Shown piece by piece: positions 29,088 to 40,291 of a stretch of 64,000 bases of DNA. The translations under genes were made by a program, and so were the position numbers. Origin of the DNA: Panonychus citri (taxonomy: Eukaryota; Arthropoda; Arachnida; Trombidiformes; Tetranychidae); NCBI RefSeq assembly GCF_014898815.1, contig NW_026515501.1, forward strand, positions 248,001 to 312,000. The letters are read 5' to 3'. Each line of letters starts with the position of its first letter. The stretch's first letter is position 1. The notes under the pieces are model-generated. The model was not told the origin of the DNA. It saw only the letters and a program-made list of their open reading frames with translations, and searched no databases.

Positions 29088-31283
29088 AAACCTTTTCCTC
29101 TCAATGGACCGACCACTTCCCACCTCCACCCTCGAACACTGTCCAACTCTAATTCTCTTACCTGATATACTATTATTATCATTTGTAAAGAGAGATAAAG
29201 TTATTACCTTTTCTAAATTAGAGCCTCACACATCGATGCTGAAAAAGAATAGAAAACGACCAAAAAAGAAGAAGAGAAAAAAAAAGTTTTCTATTCTAAA
29301 ATATATCAACAGGTAAAAATTGAATTTCCAACAGATGAAGTTGTCAATGTAACTTAGAATTAAAGTTACTCCAACCATCCAATTGAAAATTCAATTTACC
29401 TTGATTAAGAACTAGAACTTTTTTATTATTGTTATCATCTTCATCTTCATCTTCATCTTCACAGGTATACAGTCTGTGTCTCTTTAATTACTGTCGTTGT
29501 AAACTTTTTCATCGACTGTAAAACTTTTGATTAACTTATATATTGTTACCTTGTCATTAGACAACAGGTAGACTTTTTTATGTTACAACTCAATGTTTAT
29601 TTATCTAATTGTTACAATTAATAAAATAGGTAACAATTGATGTATGGAAAAAAAAATTTATTTGATTAAGATGTTATTTCAATTGTAGGGATAATAATAT
29701 GTATCAACACCTAAGACTGATAATCTGTCAACCATTTAATTTGACAATTTGATTAAAACGATCATTGGCTTACAATTTAATAGGAAAATTCAATTAAACA
29801 ATTAAATTTGATTCAGTTTGTTGCTTCAAGGATTTAATTCAATTCTGTTTACCATTATCATAATACTTGTTGTTGACTCTATTAGTTAATTTAGTTTACT
29901 TGTTGTTTAATTGTTGATGTTGTATTTGAAGATGATTATTATTATATTTAAACCATTAAGTATCAATAATAATAGTTATTTTAATTGTTGGTTTAATTTT
30001 CAATGATACAAACATGATTAAACAAAATTTCTTAATCATTCTGGTTGATTAATCAGTCATGATTTTGATGAACAATTAAGAAATCGTAATGATATTTACT
30101 TTACTTTTCCTTGCTGGACAATTTAAGATTTCAAGTTAATTGTTGATACATTTTAATGATCAAAGTTAATGATCAACTCAACTGTCAGTTACTATTAATA
30201 TGACAATATTTCATTAGGATCAAGTAAATTGTTTCATCATGACAATCAACCGGACAATCAACTAAACTATCAAAAATGAGAAATGATTAAATTGGTTAAC
30301 CAATTATCAAAATAATGAAAAAGGATTTGAACTAAATTTTTGTTTAATTGTTTTATTTAATCAATTGTATGTTCACTTTCACTTGTCAATTGATTTAATT
30401 GCTTGAAATTTAATCATATTCAACCTGTAACAATTTAGATCATCGTATTGGTTATAATATCAATACTAATCAATAAGAAAAGTTAATCAGGTCAAATATT
30501 ATTAATGAAAGAATCAAATTAATATTGATAATTTGATCATAAAGATTCAATTACGTTCCTGATTTCAAAGGTGTGGCTCCAGGTATTGTATTAAATTGTT
30601 TGAATTTGGTGTTAACCAGTAATTGAAATTTTACAATCAACTTAATCATCATCATGATTATCACCCAGAATTGTAATTGAATGACTGATCCATTCAATGG
30701 TAACAATCATCATCACCAAATAAACAGAAAACTTTTTTGATTTTTTCCAATCGATTCGTTGATTGTTTCAATCAAATCTTACCGAATGACAATCATCCCT
30801 ATTGTTTAACACTTAAATCATTACAATTAGAGTTAAATTGTTGGTGTTGTTCAGTTTGTTGATTGTTATAATCGTAAGGTGATAAACCTCAAAGTCTTAA
30901 CCAAGGGAGAACCAGAAATTTTCATCTTGTTCAACCGGAATCATGGGTTGATTATTTTGTAATCATTTCCATTATTATATAATCATTTGAAGCGATGAAA
31001 TTGTTAATCCAATAAAATGATTTCTATCAAAAACTTGCAAAGATACACAACAATCAACATCATTATCATCATCTCATGTTGATCATCAACAACCAATTTG
31101 ATTCAAGTAAAAAAAACCATCAAACTGACAAAATTGATTCACTTGACTCTCTCATCATCATCTACATCAATTATATCAACATCATCCTAACAATTTGTAG
31201 CTCAATCATGTTGTTGTTTTTTCACTCAACCAGAGCAACATGATGATAGAGAGTGAGAGAGATGAAAAAACCATAATCATCCG
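27914..31283. other. Intergenic region, no gene seen
   Basis: AT-rich spacer upstream of the Toll-like receptor, which reads leftward. It presumably contains that gene's promoter and 5' UTR. It carries GA repeats at 28,129-28,142, 28,630-28,650 and 29,054-29,085. Short open frames show no domains. Confidence 0.5.
29054..29085. repeat. (GA)n microsatellite
   Basis: About sixteen uninterrupted GA units in intergenic DNA. Confidence 0.9.
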
Positions 31284-31565
31284 ATGAACTATCTCCTTGA
31301 ACCTCAGCAATTGTTTCCACTCTCACTTAGTTCATCTCCATCCTCATCTTCAATTATCTCTCTCTCTCTCTGTGCTTCTGTACCAATATCAACAATGGAA
31401 TCCGGTCAATCTGGTTTATCCCTATGGCCATTTACCTCCTCATCACCTTTATCATCATCTCCTCCTCCACCTTCACCTCCTCCCCATCTTCATTATTCAC
31501 CTTATCATTATCTTCATCTTCCTCCGCACCTTCATCATAAACCACCTTCAATGACTTTACCTTGA
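31284..31565 (+). CDS. Possible small Ser/Pro/His-rich ORF or exon, unrecognised
   Basis: A 93-codon ATG-to-stop frame rich in Ser and Pro, then a Pro/His/Tyr run (PPPHLHYSPYHYLHLPP near residues 65-80). This composition resembles low-complexity parts of transcription factors more than the pure simple-repeat translations around it. There is no conserved domain, no clear splice site and no neighbouring exon. It may be chance, because CT and ATC repeats can give such a protein. Low confidence. Confidence 0.2.
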   Translation: MNYLLEPQQLFPLSLSSSPSSSSIISLSLCASVPISTMESGQSGLSLWPFTSSSPLSSSPPPPSPPPHLHYSPYHYLHLPPHLHHKPPSMTLP

Positions 31566-31669
31566 CTTTCATCTTGTCTGACATACTTAAAACTTGATCA
31601 TCTCCTTAATCATCAGAACCTAATCACTGTCTAATCATAATTACATTTTTTTTTGTTTCTCTTGTTACT

Positions 31670-32140
31670 CAGATTAACCTATTGCATTTATCAACAATTT
31701 ACAAATTACAACAATCAACATGGTAAGAGTAAGAAAAATACAATGTAGGAGTTTATTTGTTAACCCAACAATCAACTGATTACATAAAGATTGATCATTT
31801 TTCATTGTCTCATTGTTGTTACCTGTTTTTTTCTGATAATTAACTACAATTTAAACTTTTTCTTGTTTTTCCTTAAACAATCAAACTGTTTTATTTGATT
31901 AACAACCTTAATCAAATATCAATTTGGTTAAAAACTACAATTACAATTGAAAACAATTTACATTTCAAATCAATTATCTTAATCATCATTCATAACATTC
32001 ATTGTTTATTAATAAATTTTATATTTACAACAATTTACTGATGATTATCACTTACCTTTTAATTGTTAAGAATAAACTAATTCATTAGATTAATTTTAAT
32101 GATAACAATCAACTTAACATATTATTCAAATTAATAGCAA
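31670..32140. repeat. Segmental duplication, 3' flank of acyltransferase copy A
   Basis: This stretch matches two other places: about 37,812-38,045 (next to copy C) and 48,090-48,335 (next to copy D). Shared words include AACCCAACAATCAACTGATTA and TTAAACAATCAAACTGTTTT. It marks the outer part of the duplicated unit carrying the acyltransferase gene. It has no coding content. Confidence 0.8.
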
Positions 32141-32829
32141 TTAATTGTCAACTTAAGTGTTGGAACCATTGATTAAATAACGATAATAATTAGTTGATTG
32201 TTGTACAAATTTATTCATTAAATTGACCAACAACTTGACCTTAACTGTATCATTATTTTAGCCAAAATTTGTGAACAATTAACGGTAACAATTAAAAGTG
32301 AAATTTTATCCTCCGTTGATTGTGATGATAAATCTTACTATAAAAAAGTATCACAATTGACCAGCGGTCAACTGATTACAAGTTTAGTTTAAACATTTGG
32401 AAATAAATTGTGCTCATCAAATCGCATAAATAATAAGACAACAATTAACTAATCGTGTCACAAATAAATCAGACTAATATTATGATCAAATTAATTGTTG
32501 ACTTGTTTTCTTTAATCATAATCAACTTGTCAACTTCAATGAAAAACAATTGAACTTACAATTTGAAAGTTATAGTAAAAAAATATTATTATTATGTTGT
32601 CACAATTAATAAATTGTCAACATTAACCAAACTTTTGCTTGGTTAATCATGTTGACAATTTAGTTTTGTTTTTAACTAATTAACTATACATGCTTGTCAA
32701 ACAAGAGGTATCATTTACCGTTAATTAAAAGTGTCATTATTATGATTAGTTGATTAAAGTAAAACCAAATGAAAGTACAAAAATTGTTGATCACAATTAA
32801 CTATTATTTTTAATACGTATAACAATTTA
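32038..32829. repeat. 792-bp insertion (or retained segment) in unit A relative to unit D
   Basis: Units A and D align on both sides, but A has this extra block. It is bounded by a direct 9-nt repeat AACAATTTA (32,029-32,037 and 32,821-32,829), while D has a single copy at the matching place. It contains no ORF and has no evident inverted ends. It could be an insertion with a 9-nt target duplication or a deletion in D between short repeats. Part of it (from about 32,676) is also in unit B. Confidence 0.5.
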
Positions 32830-34868
32830 TAGGTTGATGATTAATGAATACAATTTATTAATTGTTCAAATACTAAAGCTTAATATCAAGTTACAAGTCG
32901 ATTAATCAATAAGCTCAAATGTAACAATGTTTATTAATATGGAAAAAGATCAATTTGTTTGATAGAATGAATATGATTGAAACAATTAACAGATTCGATC
33001 AACAATTTATCAAACTAATTCGTAGCCACAAAAACCGTACATTTAATCAATTAAACTCTAATGATCGCAGTCAACAATTAAATATTTCATAATTTCTCTT
33101 GATTGGTGATTTTGATGAATTCGTCAAATTAAAATCTTGAAAATCGTAGCGATTGATAAATAAACGAGGTAGATTATTGTTGATCCCATTGGGATGTAAA
33201 CTGAATTGGCAAGTAAATAATTCATGATATGAAATAAATTGATTTGATTGTAACAATTAGGCTTGAATTTGCCAACGAAATTGTCCTTGTCTTGGTAAAA
33301 TGAATTCATCATCGAGTCTTTACTTAACCATAATTGTTGTAACCACGATTCGTTTAATTTACTTCTTGGTACTCTGTAAACACAATCTGATTGTTCAACT
33401 GTTTCTAATGATTGTATTTTATTAAAATCGTTGACTATTTGGTCATAATCGTTGATTGTCTCGCTTTTATCGTCATCAATGATCTCGAATACTCTGATCA
33501 CAGAATAGAAAGAACTGCCCATTAACTGCTCTGTATGAAGAAATAAATTTCTGGTAAGTTTATCGATATTATCATATATTATAGTAGCATCAATAATATG
33601 AGTGAAACCATTTCTTTTATCAACAATATCGAGAAAAGCACGCGTTCGAGGCCAAACAGTTCTGGTCAATTGGGTAAACCATTTTTCTCAGCATATCTGA
33701 AACTCGATTTCAATTCATCACTTCGAAATCCACCTTAAAACAAATTTGAATCAAATAAACCATTTAAATAGGAATCAATGAACAATTAGTAATAAATACC
33801 TTCCGGGCAAAGAACAACAGTATTGTAATTTCTCGAGTTCAGCGCCCAGTATTCAACGAAATCACCTTTCTTGAAACTCGAATCAACGCCGAAATCATTT
33901 CGTATTTTATAAATTAGTCCATTAGGTCTAAATTGATGCTCTTTACTCCAAACAATGACAAATTTTACAAACTTATTATCGAGAAATATTGAATGCAAAA
34001 TAAGAGAATCCATGATTGTTTGATGGTTAGAAATAAACAATACTTTTATGGATGATAAATCAATTATTTCATTTGGATCAGGACCCAACCGATAACCTAA
34101 TAACCAAATGAAAATTAATTTATTATAAAAATCAAAAAAGTTACTTACCTTTATAGCATAACGTCAACCAAACACTGATAATTTTGACAAGCGAAGCTAA
34201 GAAAATTTTGTCCAATTTAGTAAAACATGAATATGAAACTAATTTTAATGGTGAAATCAGACAATACAATACAATTAGCGAAATCGCAGTTAGAGTTAAA
34301 TTGATTAAACAGAAAAAGTGTAAAACTCTCCTTTGTCTAGTTGAAAGATTCATTGTTGATCATTTACTGTTACCTGTAGCTATTTTAAGTTGAATTAATG
34401 CAAAATCAACCAACGTCTACAATTTATATGAAAAAAAATTCAATTGAATTGAACCTAATTGCAGCTGAATTGCTTTGAAAGGGCACAATTAACATGAAGA
34501 CTCAAATACTGAACCAGAAAGCCTTCTGTTTACTATTGCGTCGTTTTAATTTGGTAAATTAATTGAATCATAGATATTGATAAATAAACAAGAATTAGTT
34601 ATGATTTCTGCGTAAGCAATTAACAGTTACATTTTCAATTGTCTATTGTTGCTAATAACTTTGTAAAGGTAAATAATAGCAATTTAAAAAAGTAAATCAT
34701 ATCCAAGAAAAACAACTCATTACTCTTTATCATATCTGATATGTAAATTAGCAGCTGAGTTGATTGCAAACTCTTCAATTGATCGTGAAGTTTTAAATTA
34801 GATTCAAACTAGAAAAAGATCCAATTGATTAGATAGCAATTTAAAGAGCTTTTCCATTCATCTATTTT
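32676..34868. repeat. Tandem duplication unit A (pairs with 34,880-37,182)
   Basis: A block of about 2.2 kb, including a whole acyltransferase gene and both flanks, is repeated head-to-tail in the next 2.3 kb. Long stretches are nearly identical, including noncoding flank such as ACTATACATGCTTGTCAAAC at both left ends. Confidence 0.9.
33124..34353 (-). CDS. LPGAT1-like acyltransferase, copy A, three exons, apparent 1-nt frameshift
   Basis: Member of the PlsC/AGPAT acyltransferase superfamily, closest by eye to lysophosphatidylglycerol acyltransferase 1 (acyl transfer to lysophospholipids at the endoplasmic reticulum). Exon 1 is 34,149-34,353 (N-terminal membrane segment), exon 2 is 33,800-34,096, exon 3 is 33,124-33,733. 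The introns are 52 and 66 bp and splice phases match. Exon 2 carries the catalytic NHQTIMD motif (His-x4-Asp) and ends in CPEG, the family's motif III with Cys in place of Phe. Exon 3 carries SSFRYAEKNG, then PRTRAF, IIDATI and a C-terminal membrane segment. At about 33,670-33,676 this copy has CCC where copies B and D have CCCC, which puts a stop directly after the GLPN codons. Otherwise intact; about 370 residues if corrected. It is either a very recent pseudogene or a base error. A minus-strand AATAAA lies at 32,930-32,935. Confidence 0.82.
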
Positions 34869-35306
34869 TTAAAATACTATTAATTAATTAACTATACATG
34901 CTTGTCAAACAAGAGGTATCATTTTACCGTTAATTAAAAGTGTCATTATTATGATTAGTTGATTAAAGTGAAACCAAATGAAAGTACAAAAATTGTTGAT
35001 CACAATTAATTATTATTTTTAATACGTGTAACAATTTATAGGTTGATGATTAATACTAAAGCTTAATATCAAGTTACAAGTTGATTAATCAATAAGCTCA
35101 AATGTAACAATGTTGATTAATATGGAAAAAGATCAATTTGTTTGATATAATGAATATGATTGAAACAATTAACAGATTCGATCAACAATTTATCAAACTA
35201 ATTCGTAGCCACAAAAACCATACATTTATTCAATTAAACTCTCAGGATCGCAGTCAACAATTAACTATTTCATAATCTCTCTTGATTGGTAAGTTTGATG
35301 GATTCA

Positions 35307-36660
35307 TCAAATAAAAAGCTTGAAAATCGCAGCGATTGATAAATAAACGAGGTAGATTATTGTTGATCCCATTGGGATGTAAACTGAATTGGCAAGTAAG
35401 AAATCCATGATATGAAATAAATTGATTTGGTTGTAACAATTAGGCTTGAATTTGCCAACGAAATTGTCCTTGTCTTGGTAAAATGAATTCATCATCGAGT
35501 CTTTACTTAACCATAATTGTTGTAACCACGATTCGTTTAATTTACTTCTTGGTACTCTGTAAACACAATCTGATTGTTCAACTGTTTCTAATGATTGTAT
35601 TTTATTAAAATCGTTGACTATTTGGTCATAATCGTTGATTGTCTCACTTTTATCGTCATCAATGATCTCGAATACTCTGATCACAGAATAGAAAGAACTG
35701 CCCATTAACTGCTCTGTATGAAGAAACAAATTTCTGGTAAGTTTATCGATATTATCATATATTATAGTAGTATCAATAATATGAGTGAAACCATTTCTTT
35801 TATCAACTATATCGAGAAAAGCACGCGTTCGAGGCCAAACAGTTCTGGTCAATTGGGGTAAACCATTTTTCTCAGCATATCTGAAACTTGATTCCAAGTA
35901 AACATTTCGAAATGCACCTTGAAAAATTGTCAAACGAATCAAATTAGACGTTTAAATCGAATTAAATTAGTCATTATCATTTATAAATACCTTCCGGGCA
36001 AAGAACAACAGTATTGTAATTTCTCGAGGTCAACTCCCAGTATTCAACGAAATCGCCTTTCTTGAAACTCGAATCAATGCCGAAATCATTTCGTATTTTA
36101 TGAACTAGTCCATTGATCCTAAATCGATAATATTTACTCCAAACAAGGACGAATTTTACAAACTTATTATCGAGGCATCCAAAGTACATTATAACAGCAT
36201 CCATGACCGTTTGATGGTTACAGACAATTAGTATCTTGACCGATGGAGATGATAAATCAATTATTTCATTTGGATCAGGACCCAATCGATAATCTAAGAA
36301 ACAATTGGTAATAATTATATTATTGAATCAAAAAAGTTATCACTTACTTTTCAGGTCAACTAATGATAGCCAAGTAGCGACAATTTTGTAAACGAAGCTG
36401 CAAATTTTATTAAATTTACTCAAAAACCAAAAAAGTTATCACTCACCTTTCACTTTGTATACCAGTAAAGTCAACCAAGGACCGATGATTCTGGCAAACA
36501 AACCAATCAAAATTTTGTCCAATTTAATAAAACATGAATATGAAACTAATTTCAATGGTGAAATCAGACAATACAATACAATTTGCGAAATCGCAATTAG
36601 AGTTAAATTGATTAAAAGTAAAAAGTGTAAAACTCTCCTTTGTATAGTTGAAAGATTCAT
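35307..36660 (-). CDS. LPGAT1-like acyltransferase, copy B, intact, three exons
   Basis: Intact member of the cluster, about 375 residues. Exon 1 is 36,447-36,660, exon 2 is 35,991-36,293, exon 3 is 35,307-35,917. Phases are 1 and 1, with donors GTGAGT and GTATTT. An N-terminal hydrophobic segment (about residues 12-35) is followed by PDPNEIIDL. The acyltransferase motif I is NHQTVMD (His98, Asp103) and motif III is CPEG (about residues 170-173). Then come FRYAEKNGLPQL and PRTRAF, and a C-terminal membrane segment. The family transfers acyl groups to lysophospholipids at ER membranes; the exact acceptor cannot be told from sequence. Intron 1 (153 bp) is longer than in copies A and D because it contains a duplicated end of exon 1. 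A minus-strand AATAAA at 35,225-35,230 is a likely polyadenylation signal, 77 nt past the stop. Confidence 0.87.
36348..36416 (-). pseudogene. Duplicated end of exon 1 with its donor site, inside intron 1 of copy B
   Basis: Minus-strand sequence here resembles the last 25 codons of exon 1 (pattern K-F-N-K-I...TWLSLV versus K-L-D-K-I...WLTL). It is followed by an intact GTAAGT donor and a second copy of the intron start (TGATAACTTTTTTG). It also gained a plausible TTTGCAG acceptor, but including it as a cassette exon would run into a TAG. Probably a decayed micro-duplication that leaves a competing donor. Confidence 0.55.
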
Positions 36661-37190
36661 TGTTGATCATTTACTGTTACCTGTAACTATTTCAAGTCAA
36701 ATTAATGCAAAATCAACCAACGTCTACAATTTATATGAAAAAAAAAAATTCAATTGAATTGAACTTAATTGCAGCTGAACTGCTTTGAAAGGGCACAATT
36801 AACATGAAGACTCAAATACTGAACCAGAAAGCCTTCTGTTTACTATTGCGTCGTTTTAATTTGGTAAATTAATTGAATCATAGATATTGATAAATAAACA
36901 AGATTTAGTTATGATTTCTACGTAAACAATTAACAGTTACATTTTATATTGTTGCTAATAACTTTGTAAAGTAATAATAGTAGAAATAATAGTAATTTAA
37001 AAAAGTAAATCATATCCAAGAAAAAAAACTTATTACTCTTTATCATATCTGATACGTAAATTAGCAGCTGAGTTGATTGTAAACTCTTCAATTGATCGTC
37101 AAGTTTTAAATTAGATTCAAACTAGAAAAAGATCCAATTGATTAGATAGCAATTTAAAGGCTTTTCCATTAATCTATTTTTCCATCAATA

Positions 37191-37389
37191 CAGTCATGAA
37201 AAATGAGTTTCGAATGGTTTTAATCATTCGCAACTTAGCTACTAAAATCAATTGATAATCTTTATCATCAGTGATAAGACTTAGATGATTTACTCATTGA
37301 TTTTCTTATCTTGATTGTTTAATCTATTAATTTTAGTCACTACCTGCGCGAATGATTAAAAACCATTCGAAACTCATTTTTCACGACTG
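37191..37389. mobile_element. MITE-like inverted-repeat element, 199 bp, TA target site (copy 1)
   Basis: Ends are near-perfect inverted repeats of about 40 bp: left CAGTCATGAAAAATGAGTTT, right the complement, ending ...CATTTTTCACGACTG. It is flanked by TA on both sides, the target duplication of Tc1/mariner transposases. No coding capacity. A second family member lies in copy D at 49,299-49,474. Confidence 0.85.
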
Positions 37390-38261
37390 TATGTTTAATC
37401 TGAGTTATGGTGAGTTTTTTAGATTATCTAATCATCACTACGATTAGACTACTTGTTGGTTATTTGAAAAGCACAGTGCAAGCTACGGCAAAAAGTTAAT
37501 GGAAAAGGTAAAGCTCGGTTATTTTTCGCAATCAGCTGACAATTAACCAACGAGCTGATATTTTAACCAACATTCACCAAGTTTAATTCGGTTTCTCAGT
37601 TAATTGAAAAGCCCTTTAAGTGGATAATTTTTATCTTCAAACGTATGGTTTTATATTCGGTTGATGACAAAAAAGAGCTTCTTTGTGAATCTTAAGCGTT
37701 TAGGCTGAGAATTCATCTCCAAGCCATGCATACCCAATAGTGTCAAAAGGGACTTGAAGCCGAGTTTTTCTCAATGATAAGTGCTGGTGATAATTACGGG
37801 GAAATGCGATAACCTATTGTATTTATCGACAGTTTACGAATTACAACAATCAACAGGGTAAGAGTAAAATAATGTAGGAGTTTATTTATCAACCCAACAA
37901 TCAACTGATTATTGTTATTACTTATCTTTTTCTGGTAATTAACTGCTTTTCCTTATTTTTCCTTAAACAATCAAACTGTTTTTTTATTAAAACTGTTATT
38001 CAAATATCAATTGGTTTAAAACCATAATTATAATTGAAATAAAGAATGAGATTAAAAAATCGATTTGAGAAAAAAAAGAGAAAAGGGTTTGATTCAATTG
38101 TAACGGTTTTTTTTTATAAATTAACAACAATGTGATCGATGTCTAGACAAAATTTGAAAGGATTAGCACAAAAAGTTAGTTAATTATTGGCCATAGACCA
38201 GAGTAGTTTAAGAAAACTGTGTTCAACTCATTATTTTGCTAATTGTGAATCAAAAAATAAA
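37390..38261. other. Noncoding stretch with remnant of duplication unit C
   Basis: The first 400 bp are less AT-rich than the surroundings, match nothing I recognise and have no long ORF. From about 37,812 to 38,045 the sequence matches the outer flank of acyltransferase units A and D, showing that a third duplication unit began here and was later broken up. Confidence 0.5.
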
Positions 38262-38897
38262 AATGAATTAGTAAATTCCGTGAATTTGGTGCCAAAAAAT
38301 CAACGGCCTACAACTACTTTAACAAATTATCTTTAAACAAGGAAAATGACCTGAACTCTAACCTTGGGAGGCCAAAAATCGTCGTTAACCGTCGAGAATT
38401 AAACAAAATAATCAAAATGATGGAAAATAAAATTTTTCATGGTTATAGTGCTATTGATCGGGCAATTAAGGTACCAGATAAAACAGTAGAAAAAATTCTA
38501 TCTGATAATGATATCAAAGTTCGAGCTCGACGTACAATACCTAAAGTGAGTGACCAACAAAACGAGCGTCAAAACGAAAGAATGCCTCTTCTCATTACGC
38601 AAAGCGAACTTTAGAAGTTCTAGATAGCGCTGGCATCGCATGTGTCAATAAGCTCGAAAAACCATCCGCAGTCCCTATGTTGAGGCCAATTGAAACTTTT
38701 TTTCTCATCTTAAGGCCAAAGTCTACGCTAACGGATGGAAGGCAAAAAACCAAGATGAACTCATAGCAAGAATAAATAATAAGCTGAAAACATTTGATAA
38801 GCATTATTTTAATCGCTTGATGAAAAATATTGTCCCAAAAGTGACCTACTCATCAGAAAATGGAATTATGTCTCTCATAAAAAACTTCAATGTTTAA
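38262..38897 (+). pseudogene. Internally deleted Tc1/mariner-type transposase relic
   Basis: Remains of a DNA transposase. The first part encodes a helix-turn-helix region (FREFGAKKSTAYNYF), a GRPK motif between two DNA-binding helices, and a second HTH-like segment with VPDKTVEKIL. The last part matches the C-terminal end of the DDE domain: HYAKRTLEVLDSAGI, then RPIE (third catalytic position), then LKAKVY. The central piece with the first two catalytic Asp residues is missing. The remaining parts are out of frame, including a shift in a T-run near 38,695. It cannot encode an active enzyme. It interrupts duplication unit C. Confidence 0.7.
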
Positions 38898-39025
38898 TCT
38901 TTAGACTGATGTTATTTAATTTCTGGTAATTTTATCAATATTATCATATATCAAAGTAGCATCAATTTATCACTTCGAAATAACTTATAAGGTTTATTTA
39001 ATTTTTTATGGCTATGGCCAGTATA

Positions 39026-39607
39026 CAGTGTGTTTCTAAAAAGCGTTACGGACTCTGAATCGCAATAACTTTTTTCTAGCCAAGATATTTAAAAATAATT
39101 TTTAGATTCAAATTGTACATAGTCTAATTAGGTTTAAAACAACTTAAAAACTATTCTTATTTTTATCGTTAAAAATATTTTTTCATTCAAATGAAAATTG
39201 ATCTTCCATTAGGTTTTTGGTTAATTATTCAACGAATTTTTTTTTTATATTTTTTTTTGTCATATTATTTGAAAGAAAATTTGAAGGCGATCAAAATGAT
39301 GTGCTGGTACTTATAGTTGAGCAACAAACCTGAGATAAATCGTAAAAAACAGAGAAAATCAGGAAAATCTTCACGATCGTCCCTATAGTGGGGAATGGTA
39401 ACTAAAATCCTTTTTCCGTTTTGAAAAAAATCAATTTTCATTTGAATGAAAAAATATTTTTAACGATAAAAATAAGAATAGTTTTTAAGTTGTTTTAAAC
39501 CTAATTAGACTATGTACAATTTGAATCTAAAAACTATTTTAAAATATCTTGGCCAGAAAAAAAGTTATTGCGATTCAAAGTCCGTAACGCTTTTTAGAAA
39601 CACACTG
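39026..39607. mobile_element. Foldback DNA element with about 180-bp inverted repeats, TA target site
   Basis: The 582-bp element begins CAGTGTGTTTCTAAAAAGCG and ends with its complement. Near-identical inverted arms of about 180 bp extend inward to ATGAAAATTGAT. It is bounded by TA on each side. A unique centre of about 200 bp has no ORF. Structure and target site point to a nonautonomous Tc1/mariner-type element. It lies between the transposase relic and a small ORF that starts directly at its right edge. Confidence 0.85.
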
Positions 39608-39609
39608 TA

Positions 39610-39879
39610 CCATTTTTACATGGAATAAATCAAGCCGAGGTTAAGGTGATAATTAAAGAACAGTTGGCTGATCTGACATCAGCCAAGGCTATTCCTATTG
39701 CCAAAAACAGCAATAAAACAATTAATGATTTGGTTGAACAAATATCAGCACTGGACAAGCTGTTCAATGAAGAAGCTCACAAAAATGAAGCCCTCCACAG
39801 GGAGAACATGGAAATGAGAGAAATGCTGAAAATAAAAGAAGGTCAGGAAGGAGAAGAAGAAATTTCATTCCTCACCTGA
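39610..39879 (+). pseudogene. Fragment of an unrecognised charged, coiled-coil-like protein
   Basis: Open frame of about 90 codons that runs directly from the right edge of the foldback element to a stop at 39,877-39,879. The first ATG-type start in the track is 39,646. The protein is rich in Glu, Lys and Asn with a heptad-like pattern (LVEQISALDKLFNEEAHKNE). It may be a piece of a transposon or retroelement gene cut by the insertion. I do not recognise the family. Confidence 0.3.
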
Positions 39880-40072
39880 GTGATGAAGAAAATGAAACAA
39901 GAATTTTCAATGAATACTGAAAAATTTAAGAAGAACCCACGAGGGTTATAATCTTTATGTAATCAAAATTCCATTCATTAATTGACAAAAAAGCTCATTA
40001 AATTTCGTTAATTTCCATTAATTAAACTTTCTCTTTTTTTAAATTTCGCGCAAAAAAAATTCAGGAAAAATT

Positions 40073-40160
40073 TGATTCACAACCCTCACTTTGATTCAGA
40101 AACCCCCTGATCCAAAACCCTCAACTTGATTCAAAACCCTCAACATGATCCAAAGTCATC
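40073..40160. repeat. Short degenerate tandem repeat, unit about 20 bp
   Basis: About four imperfect copies of a unit like TTGATTCAAAACCCTCAAC in a row, in gene-free DNA next to the orphan acyltransferase exon. Confidence 0.6.
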
Positions 40161-40291
40161 TTTTTATTAACTACTCGCCCTTGAAAAATTGTCCAACGAA
40201 CCAAATTTGATTCGTTGTTATGAAGAAAAAGGTTCATTCATTATAAAGTTTGGTTTCTTCAATCAGGAAACATTGTATCATTTATAAATAC

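Larger units (their letters stand above)
34880..37182. repeat. Tandem duplication unit B
   Basis: Second copy of the block described for unit A, carrying the intact copy B gene. The right-hand junction ends near the first inverted-repeat element at 37,191. Confidence 0.9.

Noticed and set aside
31297..31554. Second overlapping + frame at 31.3-31.55 kb
   Set aside because: Shifted reading of the same CT/ATC-rich bases, giving His/Leu/Ile runs typical of repeat translation.
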